NCBI GenBank assembly: GCA_949282215.1
Contig: CASDPF010000014.1
Location: 1-43,179 of the forward strand
Source: an uncultured bacterium
Lineage (GTDB): Bacteria; Cyanobacteriota; Vampirovibrionia; Gastranaerophilales; Gastranaerophilaceae
Reading direction: 5' to 3'
DNA length: 43,179 nt
The notes beneath the pieces were generated by a model. It was not told where the DNA came from and did no database searches. It was given only the letters and a program-made list of their open reading frames with translations. Made by a program: the position numbers and the translations under genes. This document shows, piece by piece, positions 32,962 through 40,503 of the stretch (positions within the stretch are counted from its first letter, which is position 1; each line of letters opens with the position of its first letter).

Positions 32962-33486
32962 ATGACAACACCACTTATTAAAAAATCGACGTCAATTAGC
33001 AGTTACCAAAACTTTGACGGCAGTAATTTAACCATCGGCGGTTTTGAAGAAAAAGCATCAAACAAAAATGGTTCCGCAGAAGCATTTTTGGGGCTTGGAA
33101 CAGATTTTAAAAATGAAGGAATGGCTGTAATAGATTTCAAAGGTTCATATAATTATGAAAAAAACAGTATCATTAATCAAAATTTAAGAGTAAGAAATAA
33201 AATAGGAACAAAAAATGCATCAACACAAATAAGATACTCTCCACTCAGCATAAATATTCCGCTGACAAATAAAACTACTGCATATATGAATGCCTATTAT
33301 GCAGGTAAATACAATTACAAGACTAATGAGTGGAATAACAGTGCAGGAGTTTTTGCCGGAATTACACAAAAACTTTCAGATAAAACATCTATATCAATTG
33401 ATGCCGAAAGATACAATCTTCAAAATATTAAAGATAACTCAGGGAAAAATTGGAGCATAAATGTTAAGATTAGCAGTACATTATAA
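32962..33486 (+). CDS. Hypothetical beta-strand-rich protein
   Basis: 174 residues without signal peptide. Alternating polar/hydrophobic segments, such as GMAVIDFKGSYNYEKNSI, INIPLTNKTTAYMNAYYAGK and SAGVFAGITQKLSDKTSISI, look like hairpins of a beta-barrel. The last residues (WSINVKISSTL) resemble a terminal strand. Lack of an export signal is odd for an outer-membrane protein. The ribosome binding site lies in an inverted repeat. The 3' end overlaps folE2 on the other strand by 6 bp. No function can be given. Confidence 0.6.
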   Translation: MTTPLIKKSTSISSYQNFDGSNLTIGGFEEKASNKNGSAEAFLGLGTDFKNEGMAVIDFKGSYNYEKNSIINQNLRVRNKIGTKNASTQIRYSPLSINIPLTNKTTAYMNAYYAGKYNYKTNEWNNSAGVFAGITQKLSDKTSISIDAERYNLQNIKDNSGKNWSINVKISSTL

Positions 33487-34263
33487 TTTACTTTCATGCT
33501 GATAAGCCCAAGCTGAATGATTATGAATACTTTCAAAAGCTTCACATTCAACTTCAAACTCATTCACAACAGGATATTCACGTAATTTTACAACAACATC
33601 TCGTAAAACATCTTCGACAAACTTTGGATTATCCCAAGCTTTTTCCGTAACATACTTTTCATCTTCACGCTTTAATAACGGATATACTGGACAAGAAGCA
33701 CAACTTTCAATCAAAGAAATTAAATCTTCCAACCAAATATGCTTATCCTCGTCATAAGATACTCTTACTGTAATAAAGGCTCTTTGGTTATGAGCTCCGT
33801 TATCGGAAATTTCTTTAGAACAAGGACAAAGTGTCGTTACAGGTACTTCCACACCAAGTATGAACTTATAACCGTCAGAATTTATCCTGCCCTCAAATGA
33901 GCAATCATAAGCCATTTGTGCAGGCAAATTAGTTACAGGAGAGCATTTTTCAAGAAAATATTTAAATTTAAACTGTAATTCACCGCTTTGTGCATCAAGG
34001 TTTGTTATAATTTTTTCCAAACACCCTTTTATATCAATACCAAGCAAGTTTTTATGCTGCCACTCATTCAAAACCTCAACAAAACGAGACATATGAGTAC
34101 CTTTATAGTCTCTCGGCAATGAAACATTAACTCGAGCTTTTGCTGAGACAACCTGATTTGACTTGTTTTTCCTTTGGATAATCAAAGGCACATCTATATG
34201 CTTGATTCCGACTTTTTGAATATCAACATTTCTTGTATCTTTAAGGTTTTGTATATCTTTCAT
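33481..34263 (-). CDS. folE2: GTP cyclohydrolase FolE2 (type IB)
   Basis: 260 residues, PF02649 family. It opens the GTP ring to 7,8-dihydroneopterin triphosphate for folate and queuosine precursors. Seen: HIDVPLIIQRK, NVSLPRDYKGTHMSRFVEVL and TTLCPCSKEISDNGAHNQR, which carries the active-site Cys and the conserved His. Type IB enzymes can use metals other than zinc. Ribosome binding site CAGGTAA, weak. No other folate or queuosine gene is adjacent. Confidence 0.94.
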   Translation of the reverse strand: MKDIQNLKDTRNVDIQKVGIKHIDVPLIIQRKNKSNQVVSAKARVNVSLPRDYKGTHMSRFVEVLNEWQHKNLLGIDIKGCLEKIITNLDAQSGELQFKFKYFLEKCSPVTNLPAQMAYDCSFEGRINSDGYKFILGVEVPVTTLCPCSKEISDNGAHNQRAFITVRVSYDEDKHIWLEDLISLIESCASCPVYPLLKREDEKYVTEKAWDNPKFVEDVLRDVVVKLREYPVVNEFEVECEAFESIHNHSAWAYQHESKL

Positions 34264-34298
34264 TGAAATTACCTGTATTGTTAAGAATTATTAAAAAA

Positions 34299-34327
34299 TT
34301 GACCAATTAATAGCAATTTTTTAATAA
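34299..34327 (+). promoter_or_regulatory. Orphan promoter on the plus strand
   Basis: TTGACC (34299-34304), 17 bp, TAATAA (34322-34327), with no plus-strand gene downstream before a terminator. Confidence 0.4.
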
Positions 34328-34333
34328 GTTTGT

Positions 34334-34410
34334 ACTTTATATAAACATAAAGCTCTCTCTTCTTATTTAAACGGATAGGCCTTGACAATGATTTCAAGGT
34401 CTTTTTTTTT
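34334..34410 (+). ncRNA. Candidate small RNA between two minus-strand genes
   Basis: A plus-strand promoter-like pair upstream and a strong plus-oriented terminator bracket about 75 nt with no gene. The terminator is GGCCTTGA 34378-34385 with TCAAGGTC 34394-34401, then nine T. Both neighbours run on the minus strand, and the hairpin lacks a U-run in that direction. The segment includes a CTCTCTCTTCTT stretch that could pair with purine-rich ribosome binding sites. The 5' end is estimated. Confidence 0.35.
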
Positions 34411-34411
34411 G

Positions 34412-34897
34412 CTATTTGTCAGAAGAACATTGCTGACAATCATCTAAACGTTCACGGACAGATAAATATCTGTCTAATTCTTTTCTAATTTTCTTCAAAT
34501 CAAGATAAATAGCATTATTTAATAAAAATCTATTATCGTATTTTGGATCTATAACGTACATTGTCGGAAAACCTGACAGAGCTACATCTTCAACTAATTT
34601 TTGATTAGCCGGATCTTCAGCGTTAAGCATTACAAAGTTATAATCACCTTTATAAATTTTGCTCAATGTAGCGAACTTTGGCATAAATCTCAAGCAATAT
34701 CCGCACCAATCAACATAAAAAAGCCCAATAATAGGTTTATCTGATTTAACAGCTTCATCATAAGTGATACCAACATGATAATCTGAAGGGACTTTTTTCT
34801 GCGAAGTTTGGATATTATTGGTAACAGCAAGACTTACCACAGCTGTCATTAAGCATATAACTAAAATTCCAAGTGTTATAAATATTTTCTTTTTCAT
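34412..34897 (-). CDS. Membrane-anchored thioredoxin-like protein
   Basis: 161 residues from the ATG at 34897, with GAGGAGAG upstream. A TTG seven codons earlier is rejected. An N-terminal anchor (about 5-25) is followed by a thioredoxin fold. The active site is W-C65-G-Y-C68, then SGFPTMYVID with the cis-Pro. A C-terminal helix ends in DDCQQCSSDK, an additional C-x2-C. It probably handles disulfides or thiols of periplasmic proteins. The extra CxxC may be a second redox pair. It stands alone. Confidence 0.82.
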   Translation of the reverse strand: MKKKIFITLGILVICLMTAVVSLAVTNNIQTSQKKVPSDYHVGITYDEAVKSDKPIIGLFYVDWCGYCLRFMPKFATLSKIYKGDYNFVMLNAEDPANQKLVEDVALSGFPTMYVIDPKYDNRFLLNNAIYLDLKKIRKELDRYLSVRERLDDCQQCSSDK

Positions 34898-34983
34898 TTC
34901 ATACTCTCCTCTAACCAATATGTTAGCATAAAAATATTACTTTCAAACTATAAAAGTTTTTTTAATAAATCTTAATACATGAC

Positions 34984-35062
34984 TTGAAAAAGTATATACT
35001 ATGATATATACTAAGTATATACATTTAAGTCGTGTTACTTGCTCCCGTTAAAGCCAAACGGG
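34984..35062 (+). promoter_or_regulatory. Promoter, palindromic operator region and leader hairpin of the sigma-factor gene
   Basis: TTGAAA (34984-34989), 17 bp, TATACT (35007-35012). The spacer contains the palindrome AGTATATACT (34991-35000), and the -10 is followed by a related AGTATATAC, suggesting repressor sites. In the leader CCCGTT (35044-35049) pairs with AACGGG (35057-35062) around a 7-nt loop. Confidence 0.6.
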
Positions 35063-35114
35063 CAGGAAATTTCAGGTGCAGAAATTTTCTAAAAGCAAAA
35101 TTAAGGAGTTTTTT

Positions 35115-36035
35115 ATGTCTATGAGCAATGAGTTACCCGTAAAGATGAGGAAAACTGCCTCAAAATCGGACCCGGCAAAGAATGAAGTAGTAGAAGCAGT
35201 AAATGATAGTGTATTGACCGGATATTTAAGAGAGATTTCAAATTATGATTCACTAAGTGCAGAAGAAGAAAAAAGAATAGCAAAATTGGCAAAAGAAGGA
35301 GATGCAGAAGCCAAACAAAAGCTTATTCAAGCGAACTTGAAACTAGTTGTAGGCATCGCAAAAAAAGCAATTCATGTATCAGGTCTGCCAATGATTGATT
35401 TAATACAAGAAGGTAATTTGGGTCTAATGATTGCTGCAGAAAAATTTAATTACAAACTGGGCTATAAATTCGCCACTTACGCAAGCTGGTGGATTAAACA
35501 ATCGATGTTCAAGGCTATTTCAGAACAGTCACACTGTATGAAAATTCCTGTGTATATTCAAGAAACTCTGTCTAAATTCTCAAAAATTAAATCAGAAATG
35601 GAAAGAGAAAATAACTGTCAGGTAAAAACACATGAAGTAGCTAAGAAAATGAATATTAGTCCTGATAAAATAGAAACATTCCTATCAGCTTACACAAAAA
35701 CAATTTCAATAGAAAGCGGACTGGAAAGAGAAAACGGCAAAGATATGAATATTGCTGATATCCTTGAAGATGAACGAGCATCAGTTACAGATAATATTGA
35801 ATTTAAAAACTTACAAAACGACATTGAATTTGTAGTATCAACATTAAAAGAAAGAGAACAAGAAGTAGTGAGAATGCGCTACGGACTTGGGAACGCACCT
35901 AAAAGGACTCTTGAAGAAATCGGTAACTTATATGGAGTTACCAAAGAATGTATCAGACAGACAGAATTACGTGCGCTCAAAAAGTTGAGAATGTCCAATC
36001 TCGGGCAAGAATTACTTGCAGGATATATTGAATAA
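35115..36035 (+). CDS. RpoD/SigA-family sigma factor (group 2 type)
   Basis: 306 residues from the ATG at 35115, with AAGGAG 6 nt upstream. An upstream GTG at 35076 is rejected. Regions 1.2 (DSVLTGYLREISNY) through 4 are present, with no long region 1.1. Region 2 includes LIQANLKLVVGIAKKAI, DLIQEGNLGLMIAAEKF and FATYASWWIKQSM. Region 3 is present. Region 4 includes EREQEVVRMRYGL and TLEEIGNLYGVTKECIRQ. Length and content suit a group 2 (nonessential, stress-type) factor as in Cyanobacteria, not the housekeeping factor. It has its own promoter with a palindrome and a downstream terminator. Confidence 0.9.
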   Translation: MSMSNELPVKMRKTASKSDPAKNEVVEAVNDSVLTGYLREISNYDSLSAEEEKRIAKLAKEGDAEAKQKLIQANLKLVVGIAKKAIHVSGLPMIDLIQEGNLGLMIAAEKFNYKLGYKFATYASWWIKQSMFKAISEQSHCMKIPVYIQETLSKFSKIKSEMERENNCQVKTHEVAKKMNISPDKIETFLSAYTKTISIESGLERENGKDMNIADILEDERASVTDNIEFKNLQNDIEFVVSTLKEREQEVVRMRYGLGNAPKRTLEEIGNLYGVTKECIRQTELRALKKLRMSNLGQELLAGYIE

Positions 36036-36078
36036 AAGAATTTCTCGTAGAGTGTGTATTTTATGTCTTGTGAAGTCT

Positions 36079-36102
36079 GAGCGGCAAATATGCCGCTCTT
36101 TT
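36079..36102 (+). terminator. Rho-independent terminator of the sigma-factor gene
   Basis: GAGCGGCA and TGCCGCTC form a perfect 8-bp stem with a 4-nt loop, followed by TTTT. Confidence 0.88.
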
Positions 36103-36121
36103 AATTTACATTAACCGTATG

Positions 36122-36149
36122 TTTACAAATTTCAAAAAATAATTAAAAT
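36122..36149 (+). promoter_or_regulatory. Promoter ending 6 nt before the next ATG
   Basis: TTTACA (36122-36127), 16 bp, TAAAAT (36144-36149), then six bases and the ATG at 36156. A leaderless mRNA is likely, since AAGAG is too close to act as a ribosome binding site. Confidence 0.5.
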
Positions 36150-36155
36150 AAGAGT

Positions 36156-36692
36156 ATGAGAAAATTCTTTACTATATTTTTTGGACTGCTTATACTTTTC
36201 ACAGGAAACATCTCTTACGCAGAAGGAGACCTCTGGGATAATTTCGGCGACCAAAATGTATATGGACAAAAACCAGTATCAGATGAAGAATTTGATAAAG
36301 CCCTCGAAAGTAAAAAAAGAAAGAAAAAAAGAGATAAAAACATTCCAAAAGGCGAAGAATTCAGACAAAGCAATGAAACAGATTTTGTAAATAATATCAA
36401 AGAAAATCTACCGATAATTTGCATTTCAGCTCCTTTAAAGATTGGAGATGAAGGGGTTTTACCTGTCGGTCATTATCAGGTAAAAGGGGAAATCAAAGAC
36501 GGACAACCTAGAATTAAACTATATCAATCACATTACCTAATGGCAGATTTTCCTGCTACAGAAACTAATGAAGATTTCGATCAACCTGAAATTAATTTTG
36601 TAGGACTTTTAGACTACAGCGAAAATCAATATAAACTTATTTTCGGCTCAGTAGATTTTAACGCCTATGCAATAGTAGACATTGCCGAATAG
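36156..36692 (+). CDS. Exported hypothetical protein with charged segment
   Basis: 178 residues. The signal peptide is at 1-22 (ISYAEG region, cleavage after YAE or SYA). A Lys/Arg-rich stretch lies around 52-62 (KKRKKKRDK). A C-terminal beta-rich part (about 85-178) follows. No domain is recognised. The probable location is periplasm or envelope. The first ATG is 6 nt after a -10 box. It faces a small membrane protein gene on the other strand, whose stop lies 12 bp downstream. Confidence 0.65.
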   Translation: MRKFFTIFFGLLILFTGNISYAEGDLWDNFGDQNVYGQKPVSDEEFDKALESKKRKKKRDKNIPKGEEFRQSNETDFVNNIKENLPIICISAPLKIGDEGVLPVGHYQVKGEIKDGQPRIKLYQSHYLMADFPATETNEDFDQPEINFVGLLDYSENQYKLIFGSVDFNAYAIVDIAE

Positions 36693-36703
36693 GGTAATTA
36701 TTT

Positions 36704-36838
36704 TTATACTACAAAATAAAGCAATGCAAACATAAAACAAAGTGAAAAAGCACTCATTAAAAACCATATATGCATTACAGGATGTTGATAACCCCAGATT
36801 TCTTTAATAGTAGTTGCCGCATTTTCAATAACTTGCAT
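36704..36838 (-). CDS. Small single-pass membrane protein, 44 residues
   Basis: ATG at 36838, TAA at 36706-36704. GGAG lies 6 nt before the ATG. The N-terminal 20 residues are amphipathic (MQVIENAATTIKEIWGYQHP). Then come VMHIWFLMSAFSLCFMFALL and YFVV, one membrane helix, and the stop. A clear ribosome binding site, an uninterrupted helix and a compact layout argue for a real gene, although it is short. Function unknown. It could be a subunit of a membrane complex. Confidence 0.65.
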   Translation of the reverse strand: MQVIENAATTIKEIWGYQHPVMHIWFLMSAFSLCFMFALLYFVV

Positions 36839-36912
36839 ATTGCTCTCCAAAAAACATATTCTCTACATATTTTATTTTCTTCATTAACGAAAAAATGACA
36901 TCACCCGATTAG

Positions 36913-36941
36913 TTGATTATTTATATCCTTTCGGATAATAT
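36913..36941 (+). promoter_or_regulatory. Promoter of the U32 peptidase gene, leaderless geometry
   Basis: TTGATT (36913-36918), 17 bp, TAATAT (36936-36941), then six bases and the ATG at 36948. No Shine-Dalgarno sequence. Confidence 0.55.
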
Positions 36942-36947
36942 ACAGTT

Positions 36948-38183
36948 ATGCAGAATGTAGAACTTTTAATGCCGGCAGGCAATTTGGAAAAACTTGAATA
37001 CGCAATACGATATGGTGCAAATGCAGTATATTTAGGAGTTGTAGATTTTAGCTTACGAGCTATGAGAAAAGGACAGTTAATTACTCTTGACAACCTTAAA
37101 GAAGCTGTCGACCTGGCACATAAATTAGGGGCAAAAGCTTATATTACACTGAATATTTTTGCATTTAACAATGACATAAAACAATTGGAAGGATGTATTG
37201 ACAGATTTAAAGAAGCAAATCCTGATGCAATTATTTTGAGCGACTTTGGAGTATTTAATCTCGTTAGAAAATATTTGCCCACAACTCCTATTCATATAAG
37301 CACTCAAACAAATACATTAAATTATGAAAGCGTAAAGTTTTGGAAAGACTTAGGTGCAAGCAGAGTAATTCTTGCAAGAGAGCTTCCAATCAAAGATATT
37401 GCGGAAATAAGAAACAAAGTTCCTGATATAGAATTAGAGAGTTTTGTACACGGTTCACAATGCGTATCTTTCTCAGGGAGATGCCTATTGAGTGATTATT
37501 TTACAAACGGAGAACGGAAAGCAAATCACGGAAATTGTTCACAGCCTTGCAGATGGAGTTATAAACTTGTAGAAGAAACAAGACCAGGACAATATTATGA
37601 AATTAATCAGGATGAAAGAGGCTCTCATATCTTAAGTCCAAAAGATTTATGTCTTGTAGAACATATTAGAGAACTTATTGATGCCGGTGTCGACTCTTTA
37701 AAAGTTGAAGGCAGAACAAAGAGCTTATACTATGTGTCTGCGGTATCAAAAGCTTATAGACAAGCTATTGATGAATGTATTAAAAATCCGCAGGCAGACT
37801 TGCATAAATATTTTATAGAACTGAAAAAAGTCGGAAATCGAGGATATACCACAGGGTTCGCTCTAGGCGAAAATAAGCCTGACAGCTACAGTTACGATAT
37901 TTCAAAAGGTCTTGCAGGAGCTGATTTCTTATTTGAATTTAAAGATAAGACTGATATGGGTTATCTTGTTAAAATCAAAAATAAAATTCACATAAATGAT
38001 GAAGTCGAAATTATTACTCCTGATGAACAATTTACAACAACAGTAAAAAGTATTATAAAAAACAACGAATCTGTTGATATCGGGAATACTAATGATGATG
38101 TATATTTAACATTTTCACAAGAGCCAAAAGATTATAAATATGCACTTGCAAGAACTATAGGAGTGAAAGAACATGTTTCTTAA
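36948..38183 (+). CDS. U32-family protein (TrhP/YrrO-like), tRNA hydroxylation
   Basis: 411 residues. The N-terminal TIM-like domain starts MPAGNLEKLEYAIRYGANAVYLG, split here as MPAGNLEKLEYAIR and GANAVYLG. It continues HISTQTNTLN, then VHGSQCVSFSGRCLLSDYF with two Cys, HGNCSQPCRW with two more, and SLKVEGRTKSLYYVS. The four Cys of this group probably bind an iron-sulfur cluster. TrhP and its relatives make 5-hydroxyuridine at the wobble position of tRNA from prephenate-derived substrate. Proteolysis is the older family label. The 3' end overlaps the YqeG gene by 11 bp. Confidence 0.88.
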   Translation: MQNVELLMPAGNLEKLEYAIRYGANAVYLGVVDFSLRAMRKGQLITLDNLKEAVDLAHKLGAKAYITLNIFAFNNDIKQLEGCIDRFKEANPDAIILSDFGVFNLVRKYLPTTPIHISTQTNTLNYESVKFWKDLGASRVILARELPIKDIAEIRNKVPDIELESFVHGSQCVSFSGRCLLSDYFTNGERKANHGNCSQPCRWSYKLVEETRPGQYYEINQDERGSHILSPKDLCLVEHIRELIDAGVDSLKVEGRTKSLYYVSAVSKAYRQAIDECIKNPQADLHKYFIELKKVGNRGYTTGFALGENKPDSYSYDISKGLAGADFLFEFKDKTDMGYLVKIKNKIHINDEVEIITPDEQFTTTVKSIIKNNESVDIGNTNDDVYLTFSQEPKDYKYALARTIGVKEHVS

Positions 38184-38649
38184 ACCCGACTATAACTTAA
38201 AAAATATTTACGAAATTAATCTCGAAGAACTAAAATCTCTCGGGATAAAAAATCTCCTTTTTGACTTGGATAGCACCCTTATGGCGTCAAAATCAGGATT
38301 TTATGCCGAAAAGACTCTAAATTGGCTTGAGCAGGTTAAAAAGGATTTTTCAATAGCTGTGATTTCTAATAATCATAACGAAAAATATATTGAAAAAGTA
38401 AAAGCTGTTTCAGATTTTCCATTGGTATTCTGTGCAAAAAAACCTGATACAAAAGTCACAAAAGAGTTTATGCAATCATGCAATATGAAATCAGAAGAAA
38501 CAGCCTTTATCGGTGACAGACCTTTGACAGATGTTTTGTGCGGGAAAAAGCTCGGCTGCACAACAATCCTTGTTGACTCAATTTCTGCTGATATAGAAAA
38601 ACCTATCGTAAGATTGGCAAGAAAACTTGAAAGATGCTGCATAAGATAG
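38173..38649 (+). CDS. YqeG-family HAD phosphatase
   Basis: 158 residues. Motif I is LLFDLDSTL with the Asp pair. Motif II is the Ser of VISNN. Motif III is the Lys in FCAKKPDTK, and motif IV is FIGDRPLTDV. The length matches the YqeG/HAD-IIIA group, related to the plastid phosphatidylglycerophosphate phosphatase GEP4. It might make phosphatidylglycerol. It overlaps the U32 gene by 11 bp, so it is cotranslated. Confidence 0.88.
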   Translation: MFLKPDYNLKNIYEINLEELKSLGIKNLLFDLDSTLMASKSGFYAEKTLNWLEQVKKDFSIAVISNNHNEKYIEKVKAVSDFPLVFCAKKPDTKVTKEFMQSCNMKSEETAFIGDRPLTDVLCGKKLGCTTILVDSISADIEKPIVRLARKLERCCIR

Positions 38650-38702
38650 CAAAAAGAAATTTTTAGTAATTTTTATCTCTGCATAACCTAAGGTTTAAAA
38701 AC

Positions 38703-39662
38703 ATGAAAATTATCAATACAAATAACGGTGAAGAATATAAAAAACGAAATTTTTTAATAAATAGTATAGCTGTTACTGCAGGTACAGCAGCCTACTTAAC
38801 AGGCAAATCCGCAGTAAACTATTCCCTTTGCAGACCTCTTGCTAAAAATATAACAAAATACGGAAAACAAACTGATACTGTTGAAATAAATAACGCCATA
38901 AATTCAATTTTAAAAGAGCCTAAAACTGCTGACAAAAATATTAGAATTATAGATTTTGATAAATTACCTAAAATTCAAGACCCGAATATTGAAGATTACC
39001 TAAAAAATCTTTATGAATCTGTTCCACCAAAATACAAAGATAAAAACTGCTGTTCTAAGTGGGTTTTAGAACAAGAAGCTTATGTAATGGATGTTCTAAA
39101 GAAATTTTGCCCAAATCGAGCAAAATCATTTAAAAGTATAAATGATTATTTTGCACAAAAATACAGATATGCACTGCAAGAAGGGAGAACAGCAATAGCA
39201 CTTCTGCCTAAAAACGATATTTTTGTAAATCTGAAAAAACTTCCATCTGCAACTTTCCATGAATTAGGACATATTATGAATCCTAAAATAAATATAATTG
39301 CAGTGAGTTGTAAAAAGGTTCTGCCATTCATAGTCGGAGCAACACTACTTACTAGGAAAAAAGTTGATGGCGAAGAATACAAAAATAATATTGATAAAAC
39401 AATCAGTATAGCAAGGAAAAATGCACCTTTTATCGCAATGGCAAGCCTTTTACCCACTGTCGGAACAGAAGCTTTAGCTTCTTATAAAGGTACTCAAATT
39501 GCAAGACCTTATATCAGCAAAAAAACTTTAAACTCGTTAACAAAACTCCATTTAACAGGAGCAGGGACTTATTTAATAACTATGGCAACAACCGGCTTGG
39601 CTTTGTGGGGAGCTATGAAAATTAAGGATAAAATTTCTGCACCAAAACTTATTGAAAATTAA
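38703..39662 (+). CDS. Hypothetical membrane protein with HELGH metalloprotease motif
   Basis: 319 residues. The N-terminal hydrophobic segment is at about 20-38. The middle is charged. TFHELGHIM at about 184-192 gives a zincin HExxH (H186, H190). Two further hydrophobic segments follow (about 204-214 and 240-262), and a last one at about 282-305. The third zinc ligand is not obvious; E258 in TVGTEALA is a candidate. AAGG lies upstream. No domain name could be given. It resembles membrane proteins of the lineage, but proteolysis is plausible only from the motif. Confidence 0.65.
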   Translation: MKIINTNNGEEYKKRNFLINSIAVTAGTAAYLTGKSAVNYSLCRPLAKNITKYGKQTDTVEINNAINSILKEPKTADKNIRIIDFDKLPKIQDPNIEDYLKNLYESVPPKYKDKNCCSKWVLEQEAYVMDVLKKFCPNRAKSFKSINDYFAQKYRYALQEGRTAIALLPKNDIFVNLKKLPSATFHELGHIMNPKINIIAVSCKKVLPFIVGATLLTRKKVDGEEYKNNIDKTISIARKNAPFIAMASLLPTVGTEALASYKGTQIARPYISKKTLNSLTKLHLTGAGTYLITMATTGLALWGAMKIKDKISAPKLIEN

Positions 39663-39709
39663 CAAATCGACTAAACCACATAGTCATAACAGAGTATAGA
39701 TTAAATTAT

Positions 39710-39715
39710 TATAAT
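39710..39715 (+). promoter_or_regulatory. TATAAT -10 box 6 nt before the ATG
   Basis: A perfect TATAAT is followed by six bases and an ATG at 39722, without a Shine-Dalgarno sequence. No convincing -35 is seen. Confidence 0.4.
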
Positions 39716-39721
39716 GCTAAA

Positions 39722-40408
39722 ATGAGAACTATCATAAAGTTTTTATTTATAAGCATCTTAATTTTGTGTACATTAAAAAGCTATGCACAACAGACAGTAT
39801 TTAATGTACCTAGTGCAGATGTAACACCTGCCCAAAAGGTATTCCTACAGCATGAATCTCAATTTAAACCCTATAATCCGAATGCTTTTTGGCAAGGTAC
39901 ACATTAAACGGCAGTAGGCATAGGACACAACACTGAACTGGATGCTACACTTTTTAACGTAGCAGCCCCTGGAAATAACAATATAACCTTAGGTCTTGGA
40001 TTTAAATCAGCTATACCGGTTTTATTTTTAAAAGAAAAATTTCCTGAAAGGGAAATTAAATTTACAACAGGTTCAGAAATACTGGTTTCATTGGAAGGCG
40101 AAGGAGTAGGAAATTGGAGTTATGCTCATATTAGCGGAAGATTGCCCAAATTAAATACAAGATTAACCGCAGGAATAAGTGTAGGAACAAAACAGGTATT
40201 CGGAAAAAATACAGTTGATTTTATTGCAGCCATAGAACAACCTTTAACTAAAAAGTTAAACATCGTCGGCGACTGGTACTCAGGGAAAGGCAACCTTACA
40301 GGATTTTTAATTATAGGATTAAGTTATAAACTACCGAAAGAAAGTGCAATTTATGCTGGTTTTCAAATTCCAAACAGTGCATCAAACGTTCTACCGGCTT
40401 TGTTGTAG
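39722..40408 (+). pseudogene. Exported beta-rich protein gene interrupted by an in-frame TAA
   Basis: One continuous frame of 229 codons, broken only by TAA at 39905-39907 (codon 62). Before it are a signal peptide (ILCTLKSYAQQ, cleavage after SYA) and 40 residues ending FWQGTH. After it the same frame continues TAVGIGHNTELDATLF and later GLGFKSAIP, GDWYSGKGNLTGFLIIGLSY and NSASNVLPALL. These look like beta-barrel hairpins ending at TAG. Reading on both sides is coherent, so a single substitution (for example TAT or TAC to TAA), a sequencing error, or true readthrough would explain it. The downstream ATG at 40091 would give a signal-less fragment. Confidence 0.75.
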
Positions 40409-40503
40409 AAATATCAAAAATTCTTTCATTAAAACCTTAAATTAAAAAATTAAAATCATACAAACTTTATGATAGAATCATATATAAACAGAGGTCTATT
40501 ATT

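Noticed and set aside
34378-34410. Terminator of the thioredoxin-like gene
   Set aside because: On the minus strand the stem is not followed by a U-run. The nine T follow it only on the plus strand.
35076-35114. GTG start for the sigma factor
   Set aside because: The ATG at 35115 has AAGGAG at ideal spacing. The GTG has none.
40091-40408. Independent 105-residue gene
   Set aside because: It is in frame with the signal-peptide part at 39722 and has no ribosome binding site, so it is better read as the second half of an interrupted gene.
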